This document shows positions 35,467 through 46,616 of a stretch of 64,000 bases of DNA, in pieces; the first letter of the stretch is position 1; the number at the start of each line of letters is the position of its first letter. The position numbers and the translations under genes are program-made. Source of the stretch: Manihot esculenta. Lineage: Eukaryota; Streptophyta; Magnoliopsida; Malpighiales; Euphorbiaceae. The notes beneath the pieces are model-generated. The model was not told the origin of the DNA. It did not search any database and saw only the letters and a list, made by a program, of their open reading frames with translations. The stretch lies in NCBI RefSeq assembly GCF_001659605.2, contig NC_035176.2:32978716-33042715 (forward strand). The letters are read 5' to 3'.

Positions 35467-35529
35467 CTTTCAATCAACACTTTCTTCTCACAGTTTTGTT
35501 CAATCCTCACATCTCTAACAACCCATACA

Positions 35530-35625
35530 ATGGAATCCATTCACATCTGTATCTCAGCTGTTCTTTCTTGGATCCCCTTACTCTCTTCACCCACTATAAA
35601 CAAATCCACCCAGCTCCCAAATTGA
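35530..35625 (+). CDS. Upstream ORF 1 in the CIPK leader (31 codons)
   Basis: It opens with ATGGAATCC and ends TGA at 35623-35625, encoding MESIHICISAVLSWIPLL and so on. It would lie in the 5' leader if transcription starts near the TATATAT at 35460. Its stop overlaps the next start codon as TGATG. The peptide resembles nothing I know, so a role would be translational control rather than a product. Confidence 0.35.
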   Translation: MESIHICISAVLSWIPLLSSPTINKSTQLPN

Positions 35626-35681
35626 TGCACAGAATCTTTCTATTCTTCTATTCCTGTAAATCCCCTTTGAGTTGGAAGTGA
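35625..35681 (+). CDS. Upstream ORF 2 in the CIPK leader (18 codons)
   Basis: ATG at 35625-35627 overlaps the stop of the first upstream ORF and encodes MHRIFLFFYSCKSPLSWK. It stops 42 nt before the CIPK ATG. This is close enough that reinitiation at the CIPK start would be inefficient, suggesting damped translation. Inferred from sequence only. Confidence 0.35.
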   Translation: MHRIFLFFYSCKSPLSWK

Positions 35682-35723
35682 AAAGAGAAAGAAAGTAGAT
35701 TTTTTTTTTCCTTTTTCTCAGTC

Positions 35724-37073
35724 ATGGAAGAGAGGCATGTTCTATTTGACAAGTACGAGATGGGCAGGCTGTTGGGGAAGGGGACTTTTGCTAAGGTCTA
35801 CTATGGAAAGAACATGGCAACCGGAGAAAGCGTAGCTATCAAAGTAATTAGTAAAGATCAAGTGAAAAAGGAAGGGATGATGGAGCAAATCAAGAGAGAA
35901 ATCTCTGTTATGCGACTTGTTCGACACCCAAATATAGTTGAGCTCAAGGAAGTCTTGGCTACAAAAACCAAGATCTTCTTTATTATGGAATACGTCCGCG
36001 GCGGCGAGCTCTTCGCTAAGGTCGCTAGAGGGAAGCTCAAAGAAGATGTTGCTCGCAAGTACTTTCAACAGTTGATTAGCGCAGTCGATTTCTGTCATAG
36101 CAGAGGCGTTTCTCACCGAGATTTGAAGCCAGAGAATCTGTTATTAGATGAAAATGGAGATCTCAAAATCTCTGATTTTGGGCTGTCAGCCTTGCCGGAA
36201 CAATTACTCAACGATGGCCTCCTACACACGCAGTGTGGGACTCCGTCATATGTGGCGCCGGAGGTTCTGAGGAAGAAGGGATACGATGGATTCAAAGCCG
36301 ATATATGGTCATGTGGGGTAATCCTTTATGTTCTCCTTGCTGGGTTTTTGCCATTTCAAGATGAGAATATGATGAAGATGTATAGAAAGATCTTCAAAGC
36401 AGAATTTGAATGTCCGCCATGGTTTTCCAGTGAAGCTAAGCGTTTGATTTCCAGAATACTGGTTGCTGATCCAGAAAGAAGAATCACAATACCAGCCATA
36501 ATGCGAGTTCCCTGGTTTCGCAAGGGATTTACAAGACCACTAGCTTTTTCCGTCGGAGAAATATCAAACCCAGATAAAAGAGAGGAGGAAGATGAACCTT
36601 TATCAACAGTGATGACTAAAGTTTCTTCCCCAAAATTTTTCAACGCTTTTGAGTTTATTTCTTCAATGTCTTCTGGGTTTGATTTGTCGAATCTATTCGA
36701 AAATAAGAAGAAAACAGGGTCTATGTTCACCTCCAAATTCTCGGCGAGTGCCATCATGAACAAAATTGAAGGAATTGCAAAAGGGTTAAATTTTAAGGTA
36801 TCCAAGGTCAAAGATTTCAAAATGAAATTGCAAGGCCTGTCGGAGGGGAGGAAAGGGAGGCTGTCCGTCACAGCCGAGGTGTTCGAGGTAGCTCCGGAGG
36901 TCGCAGTCGTGGAATTCTCCAAGTCCGCCGGCGATACTTTGGAGTATGCGAAGTTTTGTGAACAAGATGTTAGGCCTGCATTGAAAGACATTGTCTGGAC
37001 ATGGCAAGGCGACACCGTTTGCAACAGCAACAGCGCTGGCGGTGGAGAATCTGAAAATCAAACGATATTATAG
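35724..37073 (+). CDS. CIPK: CBL-interacting protein kinase (intronless CIPK, CIPK5/CIPK25-like)
   Basis: This is a 449-aa Ser/Thr kinase that acts in calcium signalling with calcineurin-B-like sensors, typically at membranes or in the cytosol. Visible landmarks are the Gly loop [11 protein letters not shown] (residues 18-28), catalytic Lys40 (VAIKV), HRDLKPEN (131-138), DFG (151-153) and activation-loop Thr173 before SYVAPE. The NAF/FISL motif [21 protein letters not shown] (NAF at 307-309) binds CBL and releases autoinhibition. The phosphatase-interaction region is about 340-370 and ends in a typical CIPK regulatory tail ([20 protein letters not shown]). There is no intron, which fits the intronless CIPK clade. 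The start ATG is preceded by an in-frame stop and is where the family begins. SHRDLKPEN with Ser before the HRD and the [11 protein letters not shown] loop resemble the CIPK5/CIPK25 group; exact orthology is not established. Confidence 0.95.
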   Translation: MEERHVLFDKYEMGRLLGKGTFAKVYYGKNMATGESVAIKVISKDQVKKEGMMEQIKREISVMRLVRHPNIVELKEVLATKTKIFFIMEYVRGGELFAKVARGKLKEDVARKYFQQLISAVDFCHSRGVSHRDLKPENLLLDENGDLKISDFGLSALPEQLLNDGLLHTQCGTPSYVAPEVLRKKGYDGFKADIWSCGVILYVLLAGFLPFQDENMMKMYRKIFKAEFECPPWFSSEAKRLISRILVADPERRITIPAIMRVPWFRKGFTRPLAFSVGEISNPDKREEEDEPLSTVMTKVSSPKFFNAFEFISSMSSGFDLSNLFENKKKTGSMFTSKFSASAIMNKIEGIAKGLNFKVSKVKDFKMKLQGLSEGRKGRLSVTAEVFEVAPEVAVVEFSKSAGDTLEYAKFCEQDVRPALKDIVWTWQGDTVCNSNSAGGGESENQTIL

Positions 37074-38404
37074 AAGGGCTACTAATCTTTATTATAATTA
37101 AAATTAGGGTTTTTGTTTTTCTTTTTTGGCTTGACCTTTTCCTTGTGGCCCATGGAGTGGATATAGGTTTTCGGTTTTTGATTTGTAATCTGTAAATAAG
37201 CTGTGATTAGCAAGTTAATGCAGAGATTTGGATACAAAGAAAATCGGATTTCTTATTACTTTTAAAAATAATTCAAAGAAGCCCCTTACCATGTCAAATC
37301 CCAGCATATTTACATATATATCCAACCAATGACAAACCCTCAACATGTGTTTTTATGTAAAAACTTTTATGTTCTTAAACGAAAGTCACTCATTTGAAAA
37401 ATAAAAGGGAAATTCCTTTTCTATCTTTTTTATATATAAAAATAAGCTGGTTTTATTGGCCTTTCTTTGCATGGAGCAGGAGATGGTTTCTTCTTTTTAA
37501 ATAATGGGTTCCTACCACCTCTAGAATTTTTTGGTTTTCGGAATACCACCTCTGCTTGAGGAGGATAGCTGGTCTGAGTGCATGATTACTCTTAGAATCT
37601 TACGCTATTTGTTTGTTGGATGCGGGCCTTAAGGCTTCAAAATAGAAAGTTGAGAGCTTTGCATCTAATGCCTTACATAAATGGAGTTTGATCTTTGGGA
37701 ATGCGATTACTGGGATCGACTTTAAACATGGTGTTTGAGATCTCAAATCTACGAGGCAATAATTGAAATTATTTCTTATTTTGGAAACAGGGTAATAATT
37801 GAAGTTGAAACTCGATGATGGCAAAACGTAGCAATCAAAGAATTTAAAACGGGAGATCCCTGACCAATGAAGCTGTGCCAAACGCAGAAACTAGAATCTC
37901 AAATGCTCCGCTTGGCGTCTTTTATCTGCGTCTTCTTTAAGCTTCACCCCACCACAAGTAAACGCGTTTTCTCTACCCATGCGTCCAATTGGTATTGGAC
38001 CTCTTATTACCGCAATTTATAGTGATTTAGTATAATAAATAAATATTTTATATATATATAAATTTGAATTCTAAATATACAAATTTTTAAAATTTAAAAG
38101 GAAATATTTTATATTTTTAATAAATTTATTTGATATGAATTCAGTTGGTAGAATAAGTATATTTTAGATATTAAATATTTATAAAGATATTATTCGTTGA
38201 GAAATATTTAATATAAAATACAGAAAATAATAATAAATTACATAAATGGGTCCACGCATGTCAATCTAATCTACAAAGTTGAGAAGCCTAAGTAAACAAT
38301 AACCATTTGCTGGACGGAACTGAAGACTCAAACAAATTAAGCTGTCAATTAATGTAGATAAAGAAGCATTATCAAAGGCAAAAACACCTGCAGGCTTTTA
38401 ACAC
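37074..38404. other. 3' flank of CIPK and AT-rich intergenic DNA
   Basis: The first 150-200 bp are probably the CIPK 3' UTR (GT/T-rich, with AATAAG near 37195). Beyond it I see no gene or transposon end. Confidence 0.5.
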
Positions 38405-39240
38405 CTGGATTAATGCTGATAGAAGCAGCTGCCTCTGGCCTCCGAGGAGCAGCCAAAACACATAACCATAAGAGATTAATCATGAAACTTTGGTTGGATG
38501 ATTTTTTTTTAAGAAAACTAATGAAGGATATCCAAGTGGCATTCATTTATAAGAGAATTAGATTAATTAGTACACAGACAGCAAAATCCATTGTTAGATT
38601 TTATCGGTTTGATGTGAAAGCCATAAACTCACTGAAACTGGATAGAAGCAGTTTCCACAGCTGATTTTTATTTTTTTTTTCTTTCTTCCCTTTATTAATA
38701 GATTTTTTTGAGTTTTCCATTGAAATCTCACGGTTCGAGTTTAAACGGATAGAATAAATCTAACAGAAATTACATGTACAATATTGATCAACCAAAGAAT
38801 TAAAATGAAACTTTTTTAATCTGTAAATTTGTTTTTGCCTATTTAAATTCGCTAAAAATATTATAATAAATGGAAATAATATTGTGTTTTGTAATTTAAA
38901 AATAAAAAAAAATTATAAAAAAAGGCATAATTAATATTTATAATTTTGGACAGAAGTTACTAGTATTCGACAGGTTTGCATATGAGTTGATTCGAGATTG
39001 ATTTGAATTATTTGATTTTTTAATCTTTTAAATAAAAATTATATTTATTATTAAATTTTAAATTAAATATTCAACTCTTTATTATAAAAATACACATTCA
39101 TCATGAATCAATCTATAATCTTAATTTAAAAAAAGTGCAAGACCACACCATATTTTTTTATATTTTTTTTAAATATTAATGACTCTTCATTAAAATTTAA
39201 TGATAATAACTGAAAATTCTCAACACAAAAAATATATAAA
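38405..39240. repeat. Left copy of a local duplication
   Basis: The segment from ACACCTGGATTAA onward aligns with 42438-43370, sharing CCGAGGAGC(A/T)GCCAAAACACATAA, TTTGGTTGGATGATTTTTTTT and CACGGTTCGA, plus the A/T-rich sequence that follows. It begins inside a broken gag tail (SGLRGAAKTHN), so both copies stem from a segment that already contained a truncated retrotransposon. Confidence 0.8.
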
Positions 39241-39254
39241 ATTATATGATCATC

Positions 39255-39697
39255 GTCGAGCTTTCTACGTCTGGGAATAAGGCCGAACCCTGAAAAAGAA
39301 CGCTGACTCAATACCCATCAGATCTCACTCAAGCGGATCGGCTTTAGACTGTGGATCACAGTCCAAAAACCCAAAGCGGGCCGGACAGACCACACGCATG
39401 AGCCCATTCAAAGGAAGTCTAGCCCATGGACGTGACAAGAGATAGGAGAGCAGGCCAAGTCACCTTGCAGCCCTACTCGCATATGCGCCGGGGGAATTAA
39501 ATGGCCGCTTGGCATGGAGAGATGTCCTGACACATTCGTACGTATGGATCTGAGTGACAGAGACAGGTAGCACTGTAGCAGAGAAACAGTTAGACATTAT
39601 TAGCGGACAAAAAGAAAATGGATAAAAGGGGAGGAACATCTTTTTCTCCAGCCAAACTTACACAATCACTGTAAATTCTATTTTCTGGATCTTAGAA
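39255..39697 (+). repeat. LTR 3' part of a Tat/Ogre-like element
   Basis: The less AT-rich sequence ends just before ATTGGCACCTTTGTGGGAAC (about 39703-39722). That stretch closely resembles the ATTGGCGCC(G)TCTGTGGGAAC primer site of Tat-type gypsy elements. A TATA-like ATAAAAGG is at about 39622. The left boundary is unclear because it abuts the duplicated segment. Confidence 0.5.
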
Positions 39698-40140
39698 CAT
39701 CAATTGGCACCTTTGTGGGAACGAATGAGATCTTCTCATCACCGAAGTTTCGTTCTCGTAATACCCACTGAGATCCACATAGCAAATCACAACAAAAATC
39801 ACACCAATAACACCCCAAATGACCTGAGCTTTGCTCAAGAGGGGTAAAAGTTCTCTTTTTCCAGTCCTACAACCCCCTCCAACCAACCACCAGTGTTGTT
39901 CAATCCCTCATCGAGCTCGGCAGGGAATGTACCCAGAACCACCATATCCAACCAAGAACTTCAAACCATAGCACTTTAGCTACAAAATACTGTCCACTGG
40001 CTAGGCAAGATGCTGCAGTAGAAGGGTCTTAATACCTATTAAACATACTCCCGTAGCTGAAAGGGACCATACCACCGAGCCCCAACTCACCTTTAACTAC
40101 CAGATTCCTCAACAAAGCAGTAGAAGGATCGGAGAAGGAA

Positions 40141-42440
40141 GTGGAGGAGCCGACAGCCAGAATCCGAGGAAGGAGGGTGAGAGAATTCATAAAAAATAAT
40201 GAAGCAGAGAGCTACTCTGCGGGGATAGCTAAGAGAATCGAGAGTGAGGAATGGGGAGAAGGGTATCGCTTGGAGAAAAGGCTGAGGCAGGAGGAGGTAG
40301 ACGTAGATCAGAAGTTGCAGAGAATGAAGGAGCAGCTCCTAGCTGAGCTGGGAGCAAAAGACAATAGCCAGACCCTCCTACTCACATCCTCACCATTTTC
40401 TTGATGGATCCAACAAGAAACCATCCCTAAGAAGTTTATGATGCCGCCGATGGCCCCATGATAGAGCATAATTTAGACTATTTTATCATGATGTTCTTAA
40501 TGTTAATTTACACATTTTCTGCCTAATTTTGTGGTTTTGATCTTGTTTTACAGAAAGTAGGTGTAAAGAGACAATCTGGTGAAAATGCTCTTAAAACTGC
40601 CAAATAAGAAAAGTGCCAAATAAGGAAAGTTTTCAAATATGGGAAGTGCCAAATAAGGAAAGAGTCAAATAAGGAAAGCGCTATCAGCAGATCATTTGAA
40701 ATTCAAATTGCAAATCCTTCTTTCCTTATTCTGAATGTGAAGACACCTCAACAGTCAGTTCTGCCTATTCAGGAAGCGAGATCTCAAGAAGATGCACTTG
40801 CCTCTCAAGTATTCAAGATTCAAAATTTGAAATTAAAAAAAAAAGGCTCCACCTTAAAAGGAAAGTTAGGGCAGCACACTCTTGCCTTCTGAAGCCCTAA
40901 CCGCACGCCTCTTGCCTTCTGAAGCACTAAGTCGTGCGCCTCTCCCTTTCAGACACTACTTGGGCGGCAAGGCTTGCATGGGCAGCCTCTTGGGCAGCAA
41001 CTTAAGAACTTGGACAGCAAGTAAAGACCTAGGGCAACACTTTCAACTATAAAAAGACACATAAGGAGCCTCTCCATGCTTTTTTTACTCTCCTTTTGAC
41101 ACACCTACGGGATTGCAAGTGGCACCATCTCTTCTTTTTCCTTTCTTTATTTTTGGGTTTTGTTTCAGCCATGAGTGGCTGAAACTTTTAATTCTAGTTG
41201 AAGATTGGTTGAAACTTTAGTTGTTTTATGGATTGGGAGATCTGAACATACATTGTTTATCTTTGGTTTATTTAATATTTATGCAATTTCATACTTGATT
41301 CCATTACTGCTTTGTTATTTTGATCAATGTGGCCAATTGATTCTTGATTGCAAGGTAATATATTGTTAGTTTGAATAATTTTGAGTCCGTAAGTGCTTGG
41401 ATTGTTCAAACACAAGAACACTTGGTGTAAGAACTAAGGAAGTTGCATAATCTAGCAATATCGCTATGCGTTTAGGTGACAGTTGTTTTGATGCCTAAGG
41501 TCCAAGGACATTCCTTGGCAACTTGTTGATTAGTAATTAATTAGAGGACGTTCCCTAATTGATTTATGTCTAAAGAGAGATATGGTGGTGAGAAGCGTTT
41601 TCCATCTCCATACCTAATTTATTGAATCAAACAAAGGAACCTAAGTTTCAATGATCAATCCCAACAACTGAAGTGGATCCAAGTCTTCAACTAGATCTTT
41701 CTCATTATTGAATCTCTTTATTTTATTATTTTGCTTTACTTTATTGCTTTCTTTACTAGTTTAACTGAATCAATCTCAAAACCCCCTTTTACTTTTGCTT
41801 TCAGTTTATTTCGCTTTCAATTTATTCGCTTTTAGTTTATTTTCTTGGTCTTGATAAAGGAAGATAGGTAAGTTCTCAATTCCCTGTGGATTCGATCCTT
41901 TCACCACTATCTGCAGTTGTAAAATTGTTGATAACTGAAAAAGTTATTTTTTGACTGGCTTCCACAACCGTGAATCACCCCATAGGATGGGGCATGGAAT
42001 CTAAGGGAGCATATCTTTAACTACAAAACATTCATAGAGCTCCAAACTCTGTCGGATACCTTGATGTACAAGGTCTTCCCCACAACACACAGGATCAGCG
42101 AGAACTTGATTCGACTGTCTGAAGGCAAGAAGCATTAAGAGCTTTGGGGACCTCGTTAATATTTTTATCAGCCAATTTATAGCGGGGTCCCGACTGAAAA
42201 GAAGACCAGTTATTTGGAAATAGTTCGATAGAGAAAGAATAAATTGTTGAGAGAGTATGTAGCCCGTTTTAATACGGAGGCGTTACAAATTCCAGAGTTA
42301 GATGAGAGCCGAGTTGTGGAGGCAATACAAAAAGGAATATCTCTGAATTTTTTGGGTCACTGTGTAGAAAGTTGCTCACTATTCTGATCGAACTGATAAA
42401 GAGAGCCGAGAAATATATTAGATCAGACGACGCCTTGACA
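40141..42440 (+). pseudogene. gag: Tat/Ogre-like gag remnant split by a solo LTR
   Basis: The left part (40141-40404, possibly on to 40458) encodes a charged helical stretch (RVREFIKNNEAESYSAGIAKRIE, QKLQRMKEQLLAELGAK). After the solo LTR, coding resumes at about 41983 with LQTLSDTLMYKVFPTT, FISQFIAGSR, EAIQKGIS- and ELIKRAEKYIRSDDALTPK-like pieces. These match the retrotransposon gag domain of Tat/Ogre elements but have several stops and frameshifts. Downstream pol is absent: the fragment runs into the duplicated flank after AKTHN(D)KR. Confidence 0.65.
40459..41977 (+). mobile_element. Solo LTR inside the gag remnant
   Basis: The element starts TGATAGAGCATAA and ends CCGTGAATCA, 1519 bp, flanked by the perfect 5-bp duplication CCCCA (40454-40458 and 41978-41982). 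It contains CTATAAAAAGACAC (about 41049) as a candidate TATA box and, near its end, CTGTGGATTCGATCCTTTC, a phrase common near the 3' end of plant LTRs. There are no coding frames and no internal region. The family is different from the GGCCGCC-motif LTRs. Confidence 0.85.
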
Positions 42441-43370
42441 CCTAAATTAACTGATAAAAGCAGCTCCGCCTCCGGACTCCGAGGAGCTGCCAAAACACAT
42501 AACGATAAGAGATTAATCATAAAACTTTGGTTGGATGATTTTTTTTTAAGAAAACTAATGAAGGATATCCAAGTGGCATTCATTTTTAAGAAGATAGGAT
42601 TTGTTAAAAAGCTTCAAGATTAGATTAATTAGTACAGAGACAGCAAAATCCATTGTTAGATTTTATCTGTTTGATGTGAAAACCATAAACTCACTGAAAC
42701 TGGATAGAAGCAGTTCCCACAGCTGATTTTTCTTTTTCTTTTTCTTTTTCTTTTTCTTTCTTCCCTTTATTAGTAGATTTTTTTGAGTTTCCCATTGAAA
42801 TCTCACGGTTCGAACTGGTTTAAACGGATAGAAAAAATCTAACAGAAATTAAACATACAATATTGATCAATCATAGAATTAAAATGAAACTTTTTTAATC
42901 TGTAAAATTGTTTTTGCCTATTTAAATTCGCTAAAAATATTGTAATAAATCGAAATAATATTCTCATATTATATCATAGAACAAAACAAAGTGTTTTGTA
43001 ATTTAAAAATAAAAAAAGAAAAAATTATAAAAAAAATGGCAGAATGTTTATAATTTTAGACCAACTTACCAGTAAGCGACGGCGCTGTATATGAGTTGAT
43101 TTGAGGGTGATTTAAATTAGACGGCTTTATTTTAATTTTTCTAATTTTTTAAATAGAAATTATATCTATTATTAAATTTTAAATTAAATATCCAACTCTT
43201 TATTATAAAAATATACGACCTTTTCCATCATAAATCAATATATAATCTTAATTTAAAAAAGTGCAAAACCACAACATATTTTTTTTATATTTTTCTTTTA
43301 AATATTAATGACACTTCATTAAAATTTAATGATAATAACCGAAAATTCTCAGCATAAAAAATGCGTAAAA
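42438..43370. repeat. Right copy of the local duplication
   Basis: This copy is homologous to 38405-39240 with scattered substitutions and small indels, for example an expanded TTTTTC microsatellite at 42727-42760. It is continuous on its left with the gag remnant, showing which side the gag tail came from. Confidence 0.8.
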
Positions 43371-43849
43371 TCATAAAGATTTTTTTATATATATAATTAT
43401 CTTCAAAATAAAATATAAAATGAAAAAAAAATTATCCATTTATTTTAAATAATTGAAATTGATGCGTTAATTAAGATATGAATACATCACAATTTGTTCT
43501 GTTTAAATTGATAGGAGCTTTTTGCATTTTCATGTTAAAAAAAAAAATTTCTCAAATCTTGATCCGAAAAAAATATTTTTTCGAAATCTGGGTGAAAATT
43601 GACTCTACTACACTTTTAAAGTACGGTAGAGCTTACCGCTGTAATACCCGGCTCGTTCAGGCATCGGAATTCCTACAGTCCGGTGGAATCTCGGATGTCG
43701 GATTCGTTTTGAGGGGTATTGCAAGGGTAAACTGACGTTTTCTACAAGGTTTTCTAAAGGTTTTCTAACATGGTTTTAAGTGTTTTATGGTTTTGAAAGA
43801 AAGGGAAAGGAGTTTTGAAGAGACAAGGTCAAGGAGGGAAAAACAGAGG

Positions 43850-43961
43850 TTCGGCCGCCGAAGGTATGTTCGGCCGCCGAAGGTGGTAGAGTTTGTGCCC
43901 CCGAAAGCTAGGTTCGGCCGCCGAAGTTGGCTGAGGTGCGGGTGCAAGTTTGGCTGCCGAA
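43850..43961 (+). promoter_or_regulatory. GGCCGCC motif array upstream of the LTR TATA box (element G)
   Basis: TTCGGCCGCCGAA occurs exactly at 43850, 43869 and 43913, with variants CCCCCGAAAG near 43899 and TTTGGCTGCCGAAG at 43949. TATAAAA begins 20 bp after the last copy. The GCCGCC core is that of the GCC-box recognised by plant ERF factors; the CGGCCG centre is palindromic. Placement just upstream of TATA suggests a U3 enhancer, but binding is inference. Confidence 0.55.
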
Positions 43962-43980
43962 GATGGTTGACCAAGCCACC

Positions 43981-43987
43981 TATAAAA
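43981..43987 (+). promoter_or_regulatory. LTR TATA box of element G (5' LTR)
   Basis: TATAAAA occurs in CCACCTATAAAAGCCCC, conserved in the other LTRs of the family, including the 3' LTR at 48569-48575. Confidence 0.7.
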
Positions 43988-44222
43988 GCCCCTTAGGTCG
44001 GTTCAAGAGGTAAGTTTGCTTCCTCTTCCCACCCAAGGTGAGCTCATATCCTCCTTGAGATGATTTCATGGGTTTGGCAACTTCTTGCATGGTTTTTAAT
44101 GAGATTTATCCTTGTTTTGAAGAGTTGTGAGCTTTGAGCAAGGTTTTGGAGTTTGAAGCTCTTGAAGCTTGGTTTCTCCATGTTTTGAAGCTAGGATCAC
44201 ACCAGCCTTTGTTCTTGACGAG

Positions 44223-46606
44223 GTAAGTGTTGATCCTTATGTTTTATAGTGTTTTAAGCAAGTTTTATGGAGGGATAAAGGGTAGGTTTGCATGGTTTGC
44301 ATGAGTTGTGCATGAAGGGGTTTATGTCTCCTTTATGCCTTTGTTTGCTATATGTGGTTATGTGATGTTGTGTGGTAGAGTTTAAGGTTGTTTGAAGCTC
44401 CTATAGGTGTGGTTAAGGGTTTGTGCATGGTTTTAAGAGGTTATATGCATGTTAAGAGGGTTAGGAAGGTGTAGGGAGGCTGTTGGTGCATGGATCTGGG
44501 TTCTGGAAGAACTCAGGTTCGGCCGCCGAAAGGAGTTTCGGCTGCCGAACCCTTGAAGAGGTGGGATAGGCCGCCTAAACTCGCCCTCGAAGGTTTGGAC
44601 TTTCGGCTCGGGAGTGGAGTTTTGGCCGCCGAACCTGCCGCCGAACATGCCTGACTTTCGTCTCTGGAGAGGACTTTCGGCCGCCGAAAGTGCCGCCGAA
44701 GGTGCCCTGTTTTGCCTTCCTTTGCATGTTTTTCCATGCTTGTCTATGGTGTTTTAGAGGGTTTTTGGGGAGTTGTTTAGGAGATGTTTTAGAGTTATGT
44801 TAGCATTGTTTGGCACCTCATGTGAGTCCACCTGTGTAGGCTCGGACCTGAGGCGAGGTGTTTAGCTCCCATGTGAGAGTTGGCCCAGAGGTAGCCACAG
44901 CTTGGCTTCAGGTGAGTAGAACTAACTATGCATGTTTTAAAGCTAATGGTTTAGATAGTTACAGTATGAGCATGAGACACGCATCATGGATGCCATATGA
45001 TACTAGGTTGTACTGCATTAGAGATCACGAATATGCTGCATTGCATTGTTATTGTTGATGGGATGGACCAAGGCGATCTCAGTAGCCCGCTACCTGTTAT
45101 GTCTAGATAAGACCTTTGGGAGCTCCGCAGTTAGGGGCCGGGCTCTAGTACATGTAGTGACCTGAGAGTCCGTAGGGACCGGGCACCGACAGAGGGAGTT
45201 CTGGGATCATGTCTAATCCGAGATGTGAGATGTTTGTGTTGTGACACATTCCATGAAAGCATGTAATGAATGAACTGTTTTATGGTTTCTACTCACTGAG
45301 CTCTTGTAGCTCACCCCATTCCCTTAACCCTAGTTTTGCAGGGCCAGAGTTCAGCAGAGTGAGCTATGGGAGAGCAGAATTGAAGCATGGGTTGCCGTGT
45401 TTGGCTGTAATAGCATAGCTAGGTTGTGATAGAGTGGCATGTATATGTATGAAAGAGGCTTAATGTATATGTTGATGCAAGATATGTAAAGATTAAAGGA
45501 TGTTATGTTATGTTATGTATGTTGGTATAGTATAGTTGTGGACATGATGTATGGACATGATGTGTATACAGGTTATGCATGGAAAGAGCTTGTGGTAAAG
45601 AGATAGAGTATAATGAGATAATGTCTAGAGTTGTGCTTTGCCCAGTGTGTGCTGAATCCCTAATGTATGCATGTGTCCTGTTTTCCGTTTCTTGATGAGA
45701 AATGTGTCAAGCTAGGCTTAACATATGATGTGTTTCTAAAACTCCAGTGATCAGGGAAGAAAGGGTATAAAACCCCTTGACCCATTTGAGAGGGAAGAAA
45801 GGGTAAATCCCTTGACCCAAAACAGAAATCAAGGCTAGCCTGTAATATGCTGACCCTACGAGGATGGGGTCTATGTTTTCAGTTTAGTAGTAGATCACTG
45901 GTGTAGGCCTTGACGGCTGTGATTTTAAGGTTAAGCCTGGTAGTTTTACAGAAAAGGTTTTCAAAGCTAGTGTTTCGTTGGCTCATGTATGGGATTGAGC
46001 AGGTACCCAGAGTTCAGTAGCAGGCTTGCTACGGGTCTAGGCGGCCTTAAGCCGATCTGGATCCTAGCACCGAGCAGTTTGGAGCCGTTACAGAGGGGTA
46101 TCGGTTTTCGGGCTGTTACAGATGGTATCAGAGCATAGGGCCTCTTGAGTACGGTGTCCTGAGCAAAGATGCTCAGGGAGTCGAGGTATCTCACATCAGA
46201 AAGAGGTTTTTGTCTTTAGGAGGGCAAGCACAATAAGAAAGATCGAGAGAAAGATCATGTCCACTAGGATAGGCTGAGGAGTCAGGTCTTGCTTGAGGAT
46301 GTGTAATGCCATGTTTGATGCATGTGCATTTTTGTTGGTATTATGGATGTTGACTGATCCCTTAGTCCTCGATATGCTATGTTATGATATCAGATGAGTT
46401 GAGAGACCAGGTATGGCCTTTGGCACAGTTGGTCATGGCATGTTATGCTAGATTGAGGGCTATTGGTGACAGGATCATCCCTGATATCTGTTTGAGAGTT
46501 CATGTGGTTGCGACATGGACCCTATGTTAGGCTGCTTTTCATGTGTTTTGTGTTTTGTTCACCTGATGTGAAGCTGATGTGTGCTTGTGTGCCTGTTGTG
46601 TTTCAG
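44223..46606 (+). other. Predicted leader intron of element G transcript
   Basis: The donor ACGAG|GTAAGTGTTG lies in the LTR after the TATA box. The acceptor GTTGTGTTTCAG ends at 46606, ten bases before the gag ATG at 46617. Splicing would remove about 2.4 kb including the second motif array, the LTR end and the primer site. The same donor in the 3' LTR has changed to GTAAAT. Confidence 0.45.
46123..46134 (+). other. Primer-binding site of element G
   Basis: TGGTATCAGAGC begins two bases after the 5' LTR end and is complementary to plant initiator tRNA-Met. Confidence 0.9.
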
Positions 46607-46616
46607 AAGAGTGAGG

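Larger units (their letters stand above)
43640..46120 (+). repeat. 5' LTR of element G
   Basis: The order is TGTAATACCCGG start, U3 motif cluster 43850-43961, TATAAAA 43981-43987, donor ACGAG|GTAAGT at 44223, second motif cluster 44518-44704, and end CTGTTACA. The sequence is nearly identical to 48228-50708. Confidence 0.95.

Noticed and set aside
36356..37030. 224-codon minus-strand ORF
   Set aside because: It is the antisense shadow of the CIPK coding sequence, whose plus-strand kinase motifs are unambiguous.
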